Positions 25,750 to 33,926 of a stretch of 58,970 nt of DNA are shown piece after piece. The position numbers and the translations under genes are program-made. The notes beneath the pieces were generated by a model. That model made no database searches. It was not told the DNA's origin and was given only the letters and a program-made list of their open reading frames with translations. The number at the start of each line of letters is the position of its first letter. Position 1 is the stretch's first letter. Origin of the DNA: Paenibacillus woosongensis (GTDB lineage Bacteria > Bacillota > Bacilli > Paenibacillales > Paenibacillaceae); the NCBI RefSeq assembly GCF_009725165.1, contig NZ_WNZW01000020.1, positions 1-58,970 on the forward strand, given 5' to 3'.

Positions 25750-26909
25750 AAGCCAGCATTATTATGCCGACCTACAATAACGTCGAATTAATTATTCCTT
25801 GCCTGATTACGTTAAACCATCAGGTTCTGGAGGAGGGGGACAGCTTCGAGGTTATTGTCGTGGATGACGGATCGAACGACGGAACAGGCGAAGCCATACA
25901 TGAACTCATCCTTAAATATGCCCTGAAATATTTTTATATCGACAGGTCTCTCGCCTCATCCCGGGCGGCCGCCCGGAACCTCGGCCTTACGGAGGCGGAC
26001 GGCGAGGTCATTATATTTTTGGATGGCGACCATCTGGTGCCTCCGCATTTCATCCAGGAGCATTTGAGATATCATCGGGAGCGGGATGACCTCGTTGTAA
26101 TCGGCTTCCGGAATTACTTGACGTCGAATGATTTCGATGTGGAGAGTCTGAAGACGGAATTCCGTGAGGATCTGCTGCCGGAGCAGCTGCCGGCGGACCG
26201 GCTGCTTGCCATTGACGCATTTTCAGAGAAAATGAGTAATTTGGAGACCGTCTGGTACTTTTTCTTTACCTGCAATGCCTCCGTGCGCCGCAAGAATATG
26301 CAAGAAGCCGGGCTGTTCCACGAAGGCTTCAAAGGTTGGGGACTCGAGGACTGCGAGCTGGCCTACCGGTTGTATCAGCAGGGATTAACCTTCGTTTATG
26401 CGAAAAATGCGCTCATTTACCATATGTACCATCCTAGCGAATATGACGAGAACCGTTATCAGAATTGGCTGAGAAATCTGCACACCTTCCAGGAGCTGCA
26501 TCCGTCCGTCGATGTTCAGCTGCTCCAGCTGCTGAAGCTCTTCTTCAATCCTGAGATCCGTTTATTCTGGTTCGACAGCTACCTCCGGTTTGAATATGCC
26601 GTTCGCGCAGCCCATGGCAATTTGCCCTACAAGGGCCCCGTAAGCGTCTACACCGTTCACTCGCCCCTCGACGATGCTTCTCTGAATGAGCTGATCCGGG
26701 AGGCGGATGAAAGGGTTGTGTTCGTCATCGACGAGTCCGGAGATTTTCGGACTTCCCTGTCATTGTTATGCGCAGCAAGCAGGTTCGACCTCATGTACTA
26801 CGCTGCCCCGAGCTGTCCTCAGAAGGAAATGATCTTCCGGCAGATAGCTCAATATGGAGTATGGAGGCAGGTTGATTACGGCAAGCCGATAAAGGAGGAA
26901 CATCCATGA
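25746..26909 (+). CDS. GT2-family glycosyltransferase
   Basis: 387 residues. The GT-A domain starts at once (KASIIMPTYNNVELIIPCL), with VVDDGSNDGTG and the metal-binding DGD in FLDGDHLVPPHF. A second motif GWGLEDCELAYRLYQQG matches the galactosyltransferase-type (GT7C-like) acceptor part. The C-terminal 120 residues are not typical and may bind the acceptor. The reading frame is open for 279 bases upstream, but the ATG at 25746 has GAAAGGAGG and overlaps the previous stop. No signal or membrane anchor, so it works in the cytoplasm, probably tailoring the product. Confidence 0.85.
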   Translation: MKASIIMPTYNNVELIIPCLITLNHQVLEEGDSFEVIVVDDGSNDGTGEAIHELILKYALKYFYIDRSLASSRAAARNLGLTEADGEVIIFLDGDHLVPPHFIQEHLRYHRERDDLVVIGFRNYLTSNDFDVESLKTEFREDLLPEQLPADRLLAIDAFSEKMSNLETVWYFFFTCNASVRRKNMQEAGLFHEGFKGWGLEDCELAYRLYQQGLTFVYAKNALIYHMYHPSEYDENRYQNWLRNLHTFQELHPSVDVQLLQLLKLFFNPEIRLFWFDSYLRFEYAVRAAHGNLPYKGPVSVYTVHSPLDDASLNELIREADERVVFVIDESGDFRTSLSLLCAASRFDLMYYAAPSCPQKEMIFRQIAQYGVWRQVDYGKPIKEEHP

Positions 26910-27676
26910 GTTCAATGAATCAATGGAATGCAGATTTGTACGACGATAAGCTAAGCTATGTCTCGCAATACGGCAAGGGGATTCTTTCGATTTTGAATCC
27001 GCAGCCGGGCGAACGCATTTTGGATCTCGGCTGTGGTACCGGCGATCTGGCTAACGAAATATCAAAGGCCGGCGCTCAGGTGACGGGCATGGATTATTCC
27101 GAAGAGATGATCCGGCAGGCCAAGAGCAAGTACCCGGATATTCCGTTCATTACCGCCAATGCCGAGAACTACCGCCCGGAGGAGTCCTTCGACGCCGTAT
27201 TCTCCAATGCGGCTCTGCATTGGATGAAGAATGCGCAGGACGTGGTTAAGACGATCTACAGCTGTCTCCGCCCAGGCGGCAGGTTCGTCGCGGAGTTTGG
27301 CGGCAAGGGAAACGTAGGCATCATCACGGAGAATACGATAGCCGTCCTTGAAGAGTACTTTGGCCTCCCCGATGCCAGAGACCGGAATCCCTGGTATTTC
27401 CCCAGCATTTCTGAATACACCACCGTGCTGGAACACCAGGGCTTCCGGGTGACCTATGCCGAGCATTTCGACCGGCCAACCCCTCTGGAGGACGGAGAGA
27501 ACGGCCTTCGTCACTGGCTCGCCTCCTTTACAGGGGACTTCTTCAGCGGCTTGTCCGAAGGCGAGAAGCAGCAGGCCTACGCGTTGATCATGAACCGGGC
27601 GAAACCGCTTCTATTCGACGGTCAGATCTGGTCTGCAGACTACAAAAGAATTCGTATCGCTGCAATCAAGCATTGA
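26906..27676 (+). CDS. SAM-dependent methyltransferase (trans-aconitate methyltransferase-like)
   Basis: 256 residues, class I fold. Motif I ILDLGCGTGDLANEI, an acidic MDYSEEM after strand 2, and FDAVFSNAALHWM are typical of the Tam subgroup. Overlaps the glycosyltransferase stop by four bases (ATGA), with AAAGGAGG upstream. In this operon it may methylate a carboxyl, hydroxyl or amino group of the product, but the family also contains carboxyl O-methyltransferases with housekeeping roles. Confidence 0.85.
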   Translation: MSSMNQWNADLYDDKLSYVSQYGKGILSILNPQPGERILDLGCGTGDLANEISKAGAQVTGMDYSEEMIRQAKSKYPDIPFITANAENYRPEESFDAVFSNAALHWMKNAQDVVKTIYSCLRPGGRFVAEFGGKGNVGIITENTIAVLEEYFGLPDARDRNPWYFPSISEYTTVLEHQGFRVTYAEHFDRPTPLEDGENGLRHWLASFTGDFFSGLSEGEKQQAYALIMNRAKPLLFDGQIWSADYKRIRIAAIKH

Positions 27677-27696
27677 AGCGAGAAGGAGGAAGCCTT

Positions 27697-28926
27697 TTGC
27701 ACAAGCTAAAACAAATATGGGCTTTATTCTCGATCCCGAACTACACTATTCTCATTATTTCAACCTTGCTGCTAGGGATATGCATCTCCTTTACCTATCC
27801 CTTCCTGTCCTTATTTGGCGTAGATGAGGTGGGCATGTCCCCCTCCTATCTAGGCTATTTCATGACCGTTACCGCCGCATCCAGCGTGCTGATCAGCACA
27901 GTGCTTGGCAGGCTGTCCGATCGGTACTGGGGGAGGAAATGGGTGATCATCCTCTCGGTTAGCGCGGCGATCATCGGCTACATACTGTTCATTTACGTTA
28001 GGAATTATTACGTTCTGCTTGCCGTTTCCTTTCTATGTCTCGGCACGGCGTCCTCTGCGTTTCCGCAGATGTTCGCTTATGCGCGTGAAGAAGTGAACCG
28101 GAGCGGCTCGAAGCAAGCAGACATGGCCATTAACACGTTAAGGATGTTCTTCTCTCTCGCATGGGTCATCGGCCCGGCAATCGCTGCTATACTGCTTGCC
28201 TCGGCCGGCTTTCAGGGGTTATTCCTCTCAGCCGCCGTGACTTACGGCATTGTATTCCTCTTCGTTCTGATTTTTCTGAAGAACTCGAACCGCCAAGAGA
28301 CCGCTCAGAAGAACGAAGCGCCCGTGAATTTAAGGAAATTTCTCCTGAAGCCGCGCATTGCGGGAGTATTGGGCTCCTTCATCCTGCTCAGCGTAGCCTC
28401 GACCATGAGCCTGGTGAACCTTCCGCTATATGTAACCCGGACGCTCCATGGCAGCCAGTCCGATGTAGGGGTGCTGTTCAGCGTAGCGGCGGCCGTGGAG
28501 ATTCCCCTGCTGATCGGAGTGGGCATTCTGGCGGCAAAATACCGTAAATCCAAGCTGATCAAGATCGGGGCGGTCTTTGCGATTGCTTACTATGCCCTGG
28601 TGGCCGTCACGCCGATCGTATGGGCTATCGTTCCCATGCAGTTCCTAAGTGCAGTCGCCGTGTCGATCGTTATGGGGCTGGGCATCAGTTACTTCCAGGA
28701 CCTGCTCCCGCAGGAGCCCGGAACCGCAACAACGTTATATTCCAACACCTCGGTTATCGGCAATATGCTTGGCGGAATTATCGCCGGCAGCGTCGCGGAG
28801 TGGTTTGGCTTCCGCATCGTATTTATAGTCTGTGCCGTCATGGCAGCCATAGCTTTTCTATTGCTGCTAACAGATCGGGAGTCCTCAGTGCAGGCGATAG
28901 AGGAGCATAATTCCGTCTCGACATGA
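27697..28926 (+). CDS. MFS exporter, sugar-efflux-like
   Basis: 409 residues, about twelve membrane helices. The loop GRLSDRYWGRKW after TM2 is the MFS signature; general layout resembles SET-type sugar efflux pumps. The TTG at 27697 is preferred because GAAGGAGG lies seven bases before it, whereas the earlier in-frame TTG at 27673 lies inside the methyltransferase gene. Last gene of the operon, followed by a strong terminator; it probably exports the product and provides self-protection. Confidence 0.85.
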   Translation: MHKLKQIWALFSIPNYTILIISTLLLGICISFTYPFLSLFGVDEVGMSPSYLGYFMTVTAASSVLISTVLGRLSDRYWGRKWVIILSVSAAIIGYILFIYVRNYYVLLAVSFLCLGTASSAFPQMFAYAREEVNRSGSKQADMAINTLRMFFSLAWVIGPAIAAILLASAGFQGLFLSAAVTYGIVFLFVLIFLKNSNRQETAQKNEAPVNLRKFLLKPRIAGVLGSFILLSVASTMSLVNLPLYVTRTLHGSQSDVGVLFSVAAAVEIPLLIGVGILAAKYRKSKLIKIGAVFAIAYYALVAVTPIVWAIVPMQFLSAVAVSIVMGLGISYFQDLLPQEPGTATTLYSNTSVIGNMLGGIIAGSVAEWFGFRIVFIVCAVMAAIAFLLLLTDRESSVQAIEEHNSVST

Positions 28927-28962
28927 ATCCTGCCTCATGCAGCGAACGCATAAATGAATGAC

Positions 28963-28997
28963 AAAAATCCGGGATGATGACATCATCCCGGATTTTT
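28963..28997. terminator. Strong bidirectional terminator ending the biosynthetic operon
   Basis: A perfect 16-bp stem (AAAAATCCGGGATGAT with its complement) around a three-base loop, with A and T runs on the two sides. It separates the operon from the convergent GH3 gene. Confidence 0.92.
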
Positions 28998-29036
28998 GGT
29001 GTCCCTTGGTCTCTATTCATATTACGTTGCCGCGGT

Positions 29037-31835
29037 TCAAATCAGATTAAACTCAATCCATCCAACTTGCAGGCCTGGCTTGAGGAAGTCGAGCGTCAGC
29101 TCGTACAGGCCCGCTTCCAGCTCGACCTTCACCAGCTTCTGGCGGATCCATTTGCCCTCCGTGCCGTTCGTCTGGATGGTCACCATCGGCTGCCCGTTCA
29201 GCATGACGTTGCATACGCTCTGCGCCAGCTCCGACTCGGGAGACATAATGTTGACAATAATCCGATACTGTCCGGCCTGATCCACCTTCATGTAAGCCGC
29301 GCCAGTGGCCGAAGGCTTGATCTGCGCATCGCGGGACAGTTCCTGCACCTGAACCTGCGCCAGCTCTGGCGTCGAAGCTGGATTCGCCTTGAAGGCATGC
29401 ACCGTTTCGACGATTTCCTGTTTCCGGTCGAATACCGGGGCCTGCATGAGAAACGCGCAAATATTCATCGCACAGCGCTGCAGCTCTCCGCGGGTCAACG
29501 TGCCGTTGCTCAGCGACTCGAGCGTATTGTCGTCATACGCATTGACCTCGGCGCCGTAGTTGGTGACGACCATATACAGGTCGTTCTGCGCGCGAACCAT
29601 CCAGTTCGTATATTTCCGGTCCGCCTGGCCGCCATGGACGACGTCGTTCATGACCGCCCACCAGTCCGTCATGACGATGCCTTTAAAACCCCATTCCCCG
29701 CGAAGAATCGTCGTGTTCAAATCGTAATTGGAGGCGGCCCAATGCCCGTTAACCGGGTTGTACGAGGTCATGATCGAATTGGCCCCGCCTTCCTTCACGG
29801 CAATCTCAAAGCCCTTCAGGTAAATTTCCCGCAGCGCGCGTTCAGACACGACCGCATCGACCTTGCTGCGGTGCTTCTCCTGGTTGTTGCAGGCAAAATG
29901 CTTCAGCGTCGCGTAAGATCCGCCACTGATAATCCCCCGGGTGCAAGCTGCGGCGAAAGCCCCGGAAATCAGCGGGTCCTCGGAGAAATACTCGAAGTTG
30001 CGCCCGTTCAGCGGGCTGCGCCGAATGTTAAGCCCAGGTCCAAGCAGCGTATCAATATTATTTCTTAGCAGCTCCTGCCCTTCCATGACATAGAGCTCTT
30101 CAACCAGCTCCACGTTCCAGGTCGCGGCCAGCAGCGTGCCGATGGCGACTTGGGTCGCCTTATCCCCGCTGTCCATCCGGATGCCGGAAGGGCCATCCGC
30201 CGTACAGCCGACCGGGATACCGTAGCTCAGCAGGCGATCGCTGACGCCGCCAAAGGCCGATGCCGTACCCGGCGTTACCAGCGGGCTGACCATGCCCTCG
30301 CCCCGGACGATCGTCGCCAGGTCCTCGTCGCTAAGCTGAGCAATGAAATCCTCCATGCTTACTTTGCCGTCATGGACATCTCTTAGCTTATAGCCCTGGT
30401 CTCCCGTTTGCTTCAGGCTCTGCGGCAGATTCTTCTCAATCCGCTCAGCCAGGGAAATCTTCTGCTTCGGCGCTGCCACGAAGGCAAGCTCATAAGAGCC
30501 GTCTTCCTTCCGGGCGCCCGGCTTCATGCGGGTGAAATCCTCCGTCGGCGCGAGCGCCTCCTCCAGCTGCTCCACCACTTGAAGGGCAGCCATTTCGTAG
30601 CCTTCCTGCCCCTCAACCGTAACATGCGCTGCATTCTTAACGCTATTTCCGACATAGAAACGGTACACTCCGGCTTCCAGCACATAAGCGGAAGGAGCAC
30701 CGGTTACGCCGCCATCGTCATAAGAGGCCATGGCATGGACGGGGAAGCTCAGCGTCAGGCGTTGCGATTCACCCGGCTGCAGCTCCTTAGTCTTGCCGAA
30801 CGCAGCCAAGGCTCTGGCCGGCTGGCCAAGCTGGCCTTGAGGGGCTTCATAATAGATCTGAACGACCTCTTTGCCCGCATAGACGCTGCCCGTATTCGTT
30901 ACGGTCACGCCGATTTCCACGCAAGACTCTCCTTCCCGGGCAACAATCTTTGCTTCCTCCGGCTCAATCCGGAATTCCGTGTAAGACAGGCCATAGCCGA
31001 ACTCGAACTGCACCTTATCCGGGCAGAACGTCTCGAAATAACGATACCCTACATAAATGTCTTCCTGGTATACGTTCTTGAATTCGTTCCCGTAGTTCCG
31101 GGTCGAAGGGTAATCCTCAATGGAGTAAGCGATCGTATCGGTTAACTTGCCGCTCGGCGTCACGTCGCCCGCCAATACGTCAGAAATGGCATTGCCGCCT
31201 TCCATGCCGCCCTGCCAGGCATAAATGACGCTTGAAATCGGATGCGCGTAATCGGCGTCATCGATCCAGCTCATATCGATAATATTAGAGACGTTCAGCA
31301 CAACAATGGTCTGCTCGAAATGGGCGGTGACCTGCTTCAGCATGGTCTTCTCCTCCGGTGTCAGCTGATAGCTGCCCGGCTCATCGGCGTTATCCTGATC
31401 CTCGCCCGCTGTACGTCCGATGACAACGATCGCCTTATCCGATTTGCTTCTCGCTTCGCGCACCAGCTCATCGGTGAGCGGCATCTCCTTCTGGTGCCAA
31501 GGCTCTGCCGCCCAGCCGCCTCCGCCATTATCGAACGGGTTCTGTTCGATCCATTTCTCGTATACGGCCGCCAGTTCCTCGTTGACGGCTATGTTCTTCT
31601 TGCTGCGAAGGCCATCCAGCAGATTGGTCGTATAAGCAACGTTTACGCTGCCGCCCGAGCCTGTACCGCTGCGATAATAGTTGACCTGGATCCGGCCAAA
31701 AATCGCCACGTTTTCATTGTTTTTCAGCGGAAGAGCTTGTCCTTCATTTTTTAACAGCACGGCGCCTTCCGCAGCTACTTTTCTACTAAATTCAGCAAAG
31801 CCTTCTAGTGGAATTCCCAATTTGCTCGTCGTCAC
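29037..31835 (-). CDS. GH3 beta-glucosidase with permuted domain order
   Basis: 932 residues. The C-terminal-type alpha/beta sandwich and fibronectin-like domains of GH3 come first (AAEGAVLLKNEGQALPL at residue 20; GYGLSYTEF about 270). The TIM-barrel half follows, with ADGPSGIR, KHFACNNQE and the nucleophile Asp in GIVMTDWW (residue 724). This order is known from some rumen and Bacillales GH3 enzymes. A carbohydrate-binding-like beta domain ends the protein. GTG start with GGGAGAG upstream. No signal peptide, so it degrades imported oligosaccharides in the cytoplasm. Confidence 0.88.
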   Translation of the reverse strand: MTTSKLGIPLEGFAEFSRKVAAEGAVLLKNEGQALPLKNNENVAIFGRIQVNYYRSGTGSGGSVNVAYTTNLLDGLRSKKNIAVNEELAAVYEKWIEQNPFDNGGGGWAAEPWHQKEMPLTDELVREARSKSDKAIVVIGRTAGEDQDNADEPGSYQLTPEEKTMLKQVTAHFEQTIVVLNVSNIIDMSWIDDADYAHPISSVIYAWQGGMEGGNAISDVLAGDVTPSGKLTDTIAYSIEDYPSTRNYGNEFKNVYQEDIYVGYRYFETFCPDKVQFEFGYGLSYTEFRIEPEEAKIVAREGESCVEIGVTVTNTGSVYAGKEVVQIYYEAPQGQLGQPARALAAFGKTKELQPGESQRLTLSFPVHAMASYDDGGVTGAPSAYVLEAGVYRFYVGNSVKNAAHVTVEGQEGYEMAALQVVEQLEEALAPTEDFTRMKPGARKEDGSYELAFVAAPKQKISLAERIEKNLPQSLKQTGDQGYKLRDVHDGKVSMEDFIAQLSDEDLATIVRGEGMVSPLVTPGTASAFGGVSDRLLSYGIPVGCTADGPSGIRMDSGDKATQVAIGTLLAATWNVELVEELYVMEGQELLRNNIDTLLGPGLNIRRSPLNGRNFEYFSEDPLISGAFAAACTRGIISGGSYATLKHFACNNQEKHRSKVDAVVSERALREIYLKGFEIAVKEGGANSIMTSYNPVNGHWAASNYDLNTTILRGEWGFKGIVMTDWWAVMNDVVHGGQADRKYTNWMVRAQNDLYMVVTNYGAEVNAYDDNTLESLSNGTLTRGELQRCAMNICAFLMQAPVFDRKQEIVETVHAFKANPASTPELAQVQVQELSRDAQIKPSATGAAYMKVDQAGQYRIIVNIMSPESELAQSVCNVMLNGQPMVTIQTNGTEGKWIRQKLVKVELEAGLYELTLDFLKPGLQVGWIEFNLI

Positions 31836-31919
31836 TTTTTTCTCTCCCTATGTCTTTTTATAAACTTAACAATAAATTCGCATGATTGAAGCGGTTACAA
31901 CCTTCTCCGATCAAGGCGG

Positions 31920-32492
31920 TTATTTACCGGCTCTGACATTCTCCATCGTTACCCGTTCCAGCTGAATATCGGAGAAATCACTGACCAGCCCTTGACCGGT
32001 TGGCGATTGGGACACGATTCCCACCTTCAACGTATCGGAAGCCTTCAGATTGAATACTCTGACCATCCGGTAGTTCTCCCTGTCCGTAGAGTAATGCATG
32101 GCGAATGCGTCGCCTTTTCTGCCGATTTGCAGCCATACGCTTTTATCGTCCAGGTTCACTCCGTTGGCATCATCCGACACGCCGTCCGTCACGACACTAA
32201 CCACAGTATATGTATCAAAATCACTGTATTCATGGCATAGCTTCGCCCAGCGGTTATCGCGGTCCATGATAAAGAGCGCTGCCCCATCGTAGGTAGAGAT
32301 GAAATCATGTCTTACTTTTGCGCGCAATACAAAGTCCCCTTGAACCTCGGTATATAGAAATGGCGCATTGTTCTTGACTTCCCCGGACTCCGGATTAATG
32401 AAATAATCGGTATTTCCTGGTGCGGGAATTTGAAGCAATTGATCCTTCTCAATGATTTGGGATTCATTCAGCCACTTGTCGAATGGGTGCAT
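31920..32492 (-). CDS. DUF1349 (concanavalin-like) protein
   Basis: 190 residues of beta-rich sequence with DGAALFIMDRDNRWAKLCHE and a central CHEYSD, as in DUF1349 proteins such as B. subtilis YesU, which occur in polysaccharide-use operons. ATG start with AGGAGAG upstream. It precedes the GH3 gene by 84 bp and is probably in the same transcript. A sugar-binding or glycan-modifying role is inferred from fold and context. Confidence 0.8.
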   Translation of the reverse strand: MHPFDKWLNESQIIEKDQLLQIPAPGNTDYFINPESGEVKNNAPFLYTEVQGDFVLRAKVRHDFISTYDGAALFIMDRDNRWAKLCHEYSDFDTYTVVSVVTDGVSDDANGVNLDDKSVWLQIGRKGDAFAMHYSTDRENYRMVRVFNLKASDTLKVGIVSQSPTGQGLVSDFSDIQLERVTMENVRAGK

Positions 32493-32637
32493 ATGCTCTC
32501 TCTCCTAACATGTAATTTTCTTTAGTATAACGCATATTTGGAAGCCCTAACAGACGCTAACTCAGCTTCAAGCTGCTTGAATTTTATTGAAGAGGAGGTC
32601 CATATGGCGAAGCCATGATCTGCCGGGCCTGATGCTA

Positions 32638-32820
32638 ACGGACACACAGGTCGCTATTCCGGCTTTTTGACCGAATTTGATATGCTGTACGGACCCTGGT
32701 TCCGCTATTCAGTCTATATGAACGCGTTTTGCCCCAATTCCCCTTGGATAGCGGAACTGCGGTCCGTTAACTTCGGAATTGGTGGTTTTTTGGGAAAATA
32801 GCGGATCTACGGTCCGCTAG
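32638..32820. repeat. Cluster of four degenerate short repeats
   Basis: Four related units of about 22 bases: two read in one direction (GGACACACAGGTCGCTATT at 32640; GGACCCTGGTTCCGCTATT at 32691) and two in the other (ATAGCGGAACTGCGGTCCG at 32748; ATAGCGGATCTACGGTCCG at 32798). The best unit is itself nearly palindromic. They lie in a 480-bp gap with no gene, which otherwise holds nothing recognisable. Confidence 0.7.
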
Positions 32821-32975
32821 ATCGCCGGAGCAATCGAGGGTAGAGTGATTGTTCCCCACCTGTTACCGTCCTCAAATTCATAAATCTCTATCCGCTCTAG
32901 AAAGATACAGGCCCCCTATACAATAGCTTCGAAAACTTAGAGGTGCTTCATTCAGTCACATCCGCTCGTACTAAA

Positions 32976-33595
32976 CGGCGACGCCGGAAGCCCTCACGTT
33001 TATACAAATTCGCAGATGCAGATCGTTATATTCCCCGACATCAATGGTTACAGCCATCGCGGTATTCGGCACCTCCAGGCTTCTGCGCCGCTCCTCCCGC
33101 AGCACCGCCCAATTCCCTTGAGCATCGTCCTCCTCGCCAAAATTGGCCAGCTGCACATAAATAAACGGCAGGTCAGCGCTTCCCCAATTCCGCCGCCAGT
33201 CCCTAACCAATGCCGCGAACAACTTGCGGTACCCCGCAGGCTGCCCGGTGTTGGATTCCCCTTGATACCAGAGAATGCCCTTAACAGGATATTCCCGCAA
33301 AGGAGCAATCATGCTGTTAAAGACGCCGGAAGGCTTGTAATGGGAAAAAAGTACTCAGCTCCAGCCGGCTGCCCGACCAAGCGCCTGGAACCTCAATCAG
33401 CTCCCAATCCGCCATATCGCACACGGCATTGAACCAGCCTTCCTGCAGCCCCAGGTCGGTATCGTTCAGATGGCTGTACCAGAGGCGGCTGCTCTCTTCA
33501 TCCTTGCGCAACGTCTCCTTCACGTAGCCATCGTCCTTGCACTGCTCCAAAACAGCTTCATAGCCGCCGACCTCCCTGAGCGTCTCCTCGTTCAT
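32976..33595 (-). pseudogene. Decayed sialate O-acetylesterase
   Basis: Two adjoining pieces in different frames. The right piece (33595 to about 33350) resembles the inserted domain of sialate O-acetylesterases (WELIEVPGAWSG). The left piece (from about 33340) carries GILWYQGESNTGQPAGYRKL, the hallmark of the C-terminal catalytic part. The N-terminal SGQSNM block is missing, a stretch between the pieces is deleted, and the sequence ends just after EYNDLH, where the catalytic Asp and His would be. The gene cannot give an active enzyme. It sits between intact glycoside hydrolase genes and next to the short-repeat cluster. Confidence 0.82.
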
Positions 33596-33842
33596 CCAGG
33601 CTTCAATCGGTGTCCCGCCGACCGCTCCCCTTCCCTAGGTGAAACTATCATCGCCACTCCCCTGGGAACCTTTCCATAGACACTCTTCCATACCACTCTT
33701 CTATAGGTACGCTTGATTCGATCTTACTTCATTCGTATGCCCAGGGAAATGGCTCATTTTAAAGATCAAGCCCCAAAATTTCAAGTTCATTCATAAATTA
33801 GACGCGAGGCGGCCAATTCTGCAGCACCGAATTCACCCGACA

Positions 33843-33883
33843 AACAATAAATCCATACCTCTAGGAGGCATGGATTTATTGTT
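33843..33883. terminator. Terminator after the GH2 gene
   Basis: An 18-bp stem with one wobble (AACAATAAATCCATACCT and complement) around a short loop, 44 bp after the GH2 stop on the minus strand. The rest of 33596-33926 shows nothing recognisable. Confidence 0.85.
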
Positions 33884-33926
33884 GAGGCCAGGGAAGTACG
33901 CCCCTATGGCTCCTCCCTCGTTGCTT

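Noticed and set aside
18382..28926. Methoxymalonyl-ACP (FkbG-K) pathway
   Set aside because: A carrier protein, acyl-CoA dehydrogenase, HAD and methyltransferase are present, but the HAD is a Cof-type phosphatase rather than an FkbH-type protein, and the 3-hydroxyacyl dehydrogenase is missing.
28974..30068. Plus-strand open frame of 364 codons opposite the GH3 gene
   Set aside because: Shadow of a G+C-rich coding region; no motifs and it begins within the terminator hairpin.
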